Source: Streptomyces luomodiensis (GTDB lineage Bacteria > Actinomycetota > Actinomycetes > Streptomycetales > Streptomycetaceae). From it: a stretch of 64,000 nt of DNA. A program made the translations under genes and the position numbers. The stretch spans positions 8,370,001 through 8,434,000 of the forward strand of contig NZ_CP117522.1 in the NCBI RefSeq assembly GCF_031679605.1, written 5' to 3'. A model generated the notes under the pieces. That model worked only from the letters and a program-made list of their open reading frames with translations. It was not told the origin of the DNA and searched no databases. This document shows, piece after piece, positions 58,402 through 64,000 of this stretch (positions are counted from its first letter, which is position 1; every line of letters begins with the position of its first letter).

Positions 58402-58442
58402 GTGAGGCTGACACCGCGTCACCGACCAGGAGAGGACGGCCC

Positions 58443-60266
<1,824 letters not shown>

Positions 60267-60320
60267 CTCCGGGGAAACGCTGACCGGACCGCGGACACCA
60301 GACCAGAACAGGGAGCGACG

Positions 60321-61979
60321 ATGCACCCCAGCCGGTTCGACGACACCGGCCACCTGCAGGCCACGAGCGACCGTCTGGAGGTGCGACGGCTCACCCGGGC
60401 GAACCGGCTGTGGGGATCCAACGGCGTCACCTTCGGCCCCGACGGACGGCTGTACGTGGCGCAGTTCCTCGCCGGGCAGATCAGCGCCGTGGACCCCGCC
60501 TCGGGCGACATCGATGTGGTGGTGCCGCTCGACGGCCCCGTCGAGGCGCCGGACGACCTGGCCTTCGGGGCGGACGGCTCGATGTACATCGCCGATCTGA
60601 CCCCCGGCCGGGTGTGGCGGCGCAGCGCCGACGGCGCGTACACGCTCGTCTCCGACCAGGTGGCGGTCCCCAACGGCATCACCTGCGTCGGCGACCGCCT
60701 CTTCGTCAACGAGATGAAGATGAACGGCCGTCTGATGGAACTGTTCCCGGACGGCGGGGACCCCGCGGTACTGACCGACGGACTGGCCCTGGGCAACGCG
60801 ATGCAGCTCGGTCCCGACGGCTGTCTGTACTACCCCCAGATGATGCGCAACCAGGTCTGGCGGATACCACCGGACGGAGGGGTGCCCGAGCTGGTCGCCG
60901 AGGAGGTGGACGACCCGGTCGCGGTGCGGTTCGACCGGGGCGGCGTCCTCGTCGTCCTCTCCCGTGGCATGGCCGGGCTGGTGACCCGCATCGATCTGGC
61001 CACCGGGGCGCGGTCGGTCGTCGCCACCGGTATCGCGGGGCTGGACAACGCCGCGTTCGACCACGAGAACCGGATGTTCGTCTCCAGCTACGCCAGTGGC
61101 GGGATCGCGGAGCTGGCTCCCGACGGCCGGACCCGGGTGGTGGTCCCCCGGGGGTTCGACGGACCCTTCGGCATCACGGTCGACCTCGGCGGCACGGTGT
61201 ACGCGGCCGACCACTTCAGCATCGCGAGCCCGGATGTCTCCGCGCCCCACCCCGACTCGGCCTCCGACGCCGCCTCCGGTTCCGGCTTCGACGAGGGCGG
61301 GCCGGAGCCCGGTGTCGTCACCCGCGAGCTGATGTACTCCGTGCACAACGTCACCGCCGACAACGGCCTGCTGCACCTCACTTCGCAACTCGGCGACGTG
61401 CGCACCTACGACCCCGTGCGCAGGACCACCCGGGTCCGGGCGACCGGGCTGGACCGGCCCACCGGAATCGCCGTCGGACCGGACGGCTCCCTGGTGGTCG
61501 CCGAGACCGGCGCCGGCCGCGTCCTGCGCATCGACGACACCGACACCGTCAGCGTGCTCGCCGAGGGACTCGACCACCCCCTCGATGTCGCCTTCGACGC
61601 CGGACAGCGCTGTTACGTCAGCGACGACCGGCGCGGCGCGGTGCTCCGGCTGGAGGACGACGGCGCGGCGGTGGTCGTCGTGGACGGGCTCGGCGAACCG
61701 CAGGGCCTGGCCGTGCGCGGGGACGAGCTGTTCACGGTCGAGGTGGCGCACCGGCGGCTGCGGGCGATCTCGCTCGCCACCGGAGAGAGCAGGATCGACG
61801 CCGAGAACCTGGCGGTCGGCCTGCCGCCCGGGATCACCCGCACCGAACCCGAGCCGGTCCCCGGAGTCCCCGGCCGTCCGCGCCAGTTCGCCGGACTCGC
61901 CGTCGGCCCGGACGGGGCCCTGCTCCTCTCGGCCAACGGGGAGGGGAGTGTGCTGCGGTTGGCCTCACCCGCCGGATGA
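60321..61979 (+). CDS. SMP-30/gluconolactonase-like beta-propeller protein
   Basis: This 552-residue protein consists of repeated propeller blades such as GVTFGPDGRLYVAQF, DDLAFGADGSMYIAD, GIAVGPDGSLVVAETGAGRV and GLAVGPDGALLLSANGEG. Calcium-dependent lactonases of the SMP-30 type have one six-blade propeller; the length here suggests a larger or double propeller. No signal peptide is seen. AGGGAG precedes the ATG. Its place after the monooxygenase fits lactone hydrolysis, though binding without catalysis is possible. Its last 15 bp overlap the alkB-like gene on the other strand. Confidence 0.85.
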   Translation: MHPSRFDDTGHLQATSDRLEVRRLTRANRLWGSNGVTFGPDGRLYVAQFLAGQISAVDPASGDIDVVVPLDGPVEAPDDLAFGADGSMYIADLTPGRVWRRSADGAYTLVSDQVAVPNGITCVGDRLFVNEMKMNGRLMELFPDGGDPAVLTDGLALGNAMQLGPDGCLYYPQMMRNQVWRIPPDGGVPELVAEEVDDPVAVRFDRGGVLVVLSRGMAGLVTRIDLATGARSVVATGIAGLDNAAFDHENRMFVSSYASGGIAELAPDGRTRVVVPRGFDGPFGITVDLGGTVYAADHFSIASPDVSAPHPDSASDAASGSGFDEGGPEPGVVTRELMYSVHNVTADNGLLHLTSQLGDVRTYDPVRRTTRVRATGLDRPTGIAVGPDGSLVVAETGAGRVLRIDDTDTVSVLAEGLDHPLDVAFDAGQRCYVSDDRRGAVLRLEDDGAAVVVVDGLGEPQGLAVRGDELFTVEVAHRRLRAISLATGESRIDAENLAVGLPPGITRTEPEPVPGVPGRPRQFAGLAVGPDGALLLSANGEGSVLRLASPAG

Positions 61980-62696
61980 GCCGAGGGGCCCGGGAGCCCG
62001 GCGGCCGGTGTCGGCCGGGTCGTTGTCGGTCGGCTCGGTGTCGGCCAGGCCGGTGACCCGCAGGGTGATGTTCAGCCGACCGGACGTCAGCCCGGTGGCC
62101 GGATCGCCGGTCCCGGGCAGGATCCTGGGCACGGCGTGGTAGGCGTAGCGGGAGGGACCTCCGAAGACGAACAGATCGCCGGAGGCGAGTTCGAGATCGG
62201 TGTACGGCTTGGTGCGGGTCTCGGTGTTGCCGAAGCGGAAGACGCAGCTGTCGCCGATGGTGAGCGAGACCACCGGGGCGGACGACCTCTCGTCCTTGTC
62301 CTGGTGCATGCCGAGCTTCGCCTGCGCGTCGTAGAAGTTGATCAGCGCGGTGTCGGGGGTGTACCCGTCACCTGCCGTCTCGTCCTGGTACGCGTCGGCC
62401 AGGGCGCGACGGCCCAGCTCGACCAGCCAGTCCGGGAACGCGGCGACCCGGGCGCCGTTCACATCGTCGGCGGTGCGGGTGTACGCGTAGGGCTGCCAGT
62501 GCCAGCCGACGCACACCGTCCGCACCGACATGACGCCCCCGCGCGGCAGCCGCGTGTGCCGGATCGGGACGGGGCCGGTGGCCCAGCCCCGGCAGGCGGT
62601 GACCAGCTTCCGCTGCTGTCCGAGGGTGAGCCAGCCCGGCACATGGACGGCGCCGGGGGCCACCTCGAGCCGTGGGCGGGGGATCAGGGCGTTCAT
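61965..62696 (-). CDS. alkB: AlkB-like 2-oxoglutarate/Fe(II) dioxygenase
   Basis: This 243-residue enzyme reverses 1-methyladenine and 3-methylcytosine damage. It has the iron ligands HxD in KLGMHQDKDE and the distal His in YHAVPRI, and the 2-oxoglutarate Arg in GRLNITLRV. The stretch TALINFYDAQAKLGMHQDKD is the AlkB family signature. It follows the ogt gene by 19 bp, forming a two-gene alkylation-repair operon. The C-terminal 30 residues are low-complexity. Confidence 0.93.
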   Translation of the reverse strand: MNALIPRPRLEVAPGAVHVPGWLTLGQQRKLVTACRGWATGPVPIRHTRLPRGGVMSVRTVCVGWHWQPYAYTRTADDVNGARVAAFPDWLVELGRRALADAYQDETAGDGYTPDTALINFYDAQAKLGMHQDKDERSSAPVVSLTIGDSCVFRFGNTETRTKPYTDLELASGDLFVFGGPSRYAYHAVPRILPGTGDPATGLTSGRLNITLRVTGLADTEPTDNDPADTGRRAPGPLGSSGG

Positions 62697-62715
62697 ACGG
62701 GGGCTCCGCGAGTGC

Positions 62716-63222
62716 TCAGGCGGACTGGAGGGCGCCTTCGTGGACCAGGAGGCGCTCCTTGCGCTCCAGTCCGCCCGCGTAGCCGGTCAGCGCGCCACTG
62801 GCGCCGATGACACGGTGGCAGGGCCGTACGATCAGCAGCGGATTGCGGCCGATCGCGGTGCCGACGGAGCGGACCGCCGTGCGCGGCGCGCCGATCTGCC
62901 GGGCGATGTCGCCGTAGCTGACGGTCGTGCCGTACGGAATGGTCTCCAGCGCCTCCCAGACCCTGCGCTGGAAGTCCGTGCCGCCCACCACGCACTCGAT
63001 GTGGAAGCGGGTGCGCTCGCCGTCGAAGTAGGCGCGCAGCTGGGAGACGATCTCGGTGAACGCCCCGGCGTCCTCGCGCCAGCCGTCCTGGACGACGGCT
63101 CCGCCCTTCTGGCCGGGCACGGACAGGGAAACGAGCGCGGTGCCCCCCGGCGCGGTGGCGGACCGCTCGCCCACCAGCAGCAGCCGGCCGAGCGGGCTGT
63201 CGATCGTCGTGTGGACCGTCAT
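62716..63222 (-). CDS. ogt: Methylated-DNA-protein-cysteine methyltransferase
   Basis: This 168-residue protein removes methyl groups from O6-methylguanine by suicide transfer to Cys135 in the motif RPCHRVIG. The helix-turn-helix and Arg finger are in TIPYGTTVSYGDIARQIG and AVRSVGTAIGRNPL. ATG 63222 has AGAGGG upstream; an in-frame ATG at 63309 would add 29 unlike residues. It is the first gene of the operon with alkB. Confidence 0.95.
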   Translation of the reverse strand: MTVHTTIDSPLGRLLLVGERSATAPGGTALVSLSVPGQKGGAVVQDGWREDAGAFTEIVSQLRAYFDGERTRFHIECVVGGTDFQRRVWEALETIPYGTTVSYGDIARQIGAPRTAVRSVGTAIGRNPLLIVRPCHRVIGASGALTGYAGGLERKERLLVHEGALQSA

Positions 63223-63497
63223 GGCGGGTCCCTCTCTTCTCGCCGTTCTGTGGTGCGCGGCTCCCAGCATGCGTCGTCCGGGGACGGAAAGCTGGCGGGA
63301 TTCGGACATGGCGTTTCCCTGCCCGGCACCAGCCTACGCGGGCACGAGGCCGGCCGATCCGCGTACGCCCGTACGGCTCCGGACTCCGGGCTGGTCGCGG
63401 GGAGAGCCGGACCTCGGGAAGCCGGGTTCCGCGTCCGCCCGGCCACGGGCACAATGAGGCGGTTGGACCAACTGACGTCCATGTCAAGGAGGTTCGG
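63223..63497. other. Divergent intergenic region, ogt / protease
   Basis: This 275-bp gap must hold promoters for both genes. No convincing -35/-10 pair, operator or small gene was recognised, apart from the ribosome site AAGGAGG (63486-63492) of the protease gene. Confidence 0.5.
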
Positions 63498-64000
63498 GTG
63501 AGAACAGCACGCCGCTCCGGGAGACGTCGCCGGCTGATCGCCGCGCTGTCCGGTCTGTTCGTCACGGTCGCCCTCGCATCAGTCGGCACGAGCGCGGCCG
63601 CTTCCTCCGCGCCCACCGCCCCGTCCGGGCCCGGCGCCGCCCCGGCCGCTTCAGCCGCCTCGGCCGTGGAGTCCCTGGGTATCCCGGGCACCGCCTGGAC
63701 CGTGGACGAGCGCACCGGAACGCTGCGGGTCGTCGTCGGTTCCACGGTCCGGGGAGCCGATCTGGCCAGGCTCGACCGTACCGCCGGGCGTTTCGGCGGC
63801 GCCGTCACCGTCGAGCGGCTCGGCGGTCCGCTGCGGACCCTCCTCTCGGGCGGGGACGGGGTCTACTCCGCGGGTCTGCGTTGTTCCGTGGGGGTCAATG
63901 TGCAGAGCGGGGCCTCGTACTACTTCATCACGGCCGGCCACTGCACCGATGGCAGCTCCACCTGGTACACCGGCTCCGGCCTGACCACCCCGGTCGGCCC
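63498..64000 (+). CDS. Streptogrisin-type secreted serine protease (3' truncated by window edge)
   Basis: The first 167 residues are present. A signal peptide (RRLIAALSGLFVTVALASVG) is followed by an Ala/Pro-rich stretch and a short propeptide with RTGTLRVVVGS. The mature enzyme should start near LSGGDGVYS (about 116), matching the ISGGD start of streptogrisins A/B. The Cys pair and catalytic His148 are in GLRCSVGVN and YYFITAGHCTDGS. The Asp and Ser of the triad lie beyond the window. Start GTG 63498 follows a perfect AAGGAGG by 5 bp. Confidence 0.93.
   Translation, partial: MRTARRSGRRRRLIAALSGLFVTVALASVGTSAAASSAPTAPSGPGAAPAASAASAVESLGIPGTAWTVDERTGTLRVVVGSTVRGADLARLDRTAGRFGGAVTVERLGGPLRTLLSGGDGVYSAGLRCSVGVNVQSGASYYFITAGHCTDGSSTWYTGSGLTTPVG

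Overview
The window is high-GC actinobacterial DNA and almost certainly comes from a Streptomyces. Third codon positions are nearly all G or C, GTG starts are common, and the gene set fits: twin-arginine-like and lipoprotein exports, LacI/GntR/TetR/LysR/MarR regulators, GH9/GH13/GH43/PL1 secreted enzymes and a streptogrisin-type protease. The density of sugar and organic acid uptake and catabolic genes, each with its own regulator, looks like a chromosome arm or arm/core border. No transposase, integrase, tRNA, rRNA or CRISPR array was seen.

Layout. 1-4.4 kb: the end of a NarL-type response regulator and a MacB/FtsX-type ABC exporter. 4.4-8 kb: a TetR regulator, a DUF1348 protein, a GlcD-like FAD oxidase and an alpha/beta hydrolase, with two matching palindromes in the divergent promoter. 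8-13.6 kb: an MFS transporter, a FadR-type GntR regulator with its operator, a split transketolase flanked by remnants of two other genes, and a YceI protein. 13.6-17.3 kb: a GntR/UTRA regulator, a dicarboxylate/amino-acid symporter and a fumarase/aspartase-superfamily lyase. 17.4-24 kb: an FAD/NAD(P)-binding protein, glucarate dehydratase, a secreted GH9 cellulase and argininosuccinate synthase with a probably leaderless promoter. 24-32.2 kb: an alpha-glucan operon (lipoprotein, two permeases, GH13 and a GH87-like beta-helix enzyme) under a LacI regulator. 32.3-36.2 kb: a cobalamin riboswitch and a BtuFCD-like importer. 36.2-42.3 kb: a LysR/EamA pair, a nucleotidyltransferase, MerR debris, a TetR-MFS operon and a methyltransferase. 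42.5-46.4 kb: secreted enzymes (zinc metalloprotease-like, GH43, pectate lyase). 46.4-48.3 kb: a MarR/FAD monooxygenase pair. 48.5-54 kb: a tartrate/D-malate to D-glycerate module. 54-57.6 kb: succinate dehydrogenase CAB. 57.7-62 kb: TetR, a Baeyer-Villiger monooxygenase and an SMP-30-like protein. 62-64 kb: AlkB and Ogt alkylation repair, and the start of a streptogrisin-type protease.

How the genes work together. Most loci are self-contained catabolic cassettes (regulator, transporter, enzymes) with visible operators between divergent genes or ahead of operons. The strongest new leads are three. First, a 28-bp motif is shared by the promoters of the dicarboxylate symporter/glycerate kinase operon and the tartrate dehydrogenase gene, tying them to the LysR gene between them. 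Second, GC-rich degenerate tandem repeats follow five genes, and in at least two cases the first copy contains the stop codon. Third, a split-transketolase operon has had the genes on both sides cut down to C-terminal stubs while the operator and translational coupling remain. Start sites were chosen by ribosome-binding sites and family alignment from memory; nothing was searched against a database.
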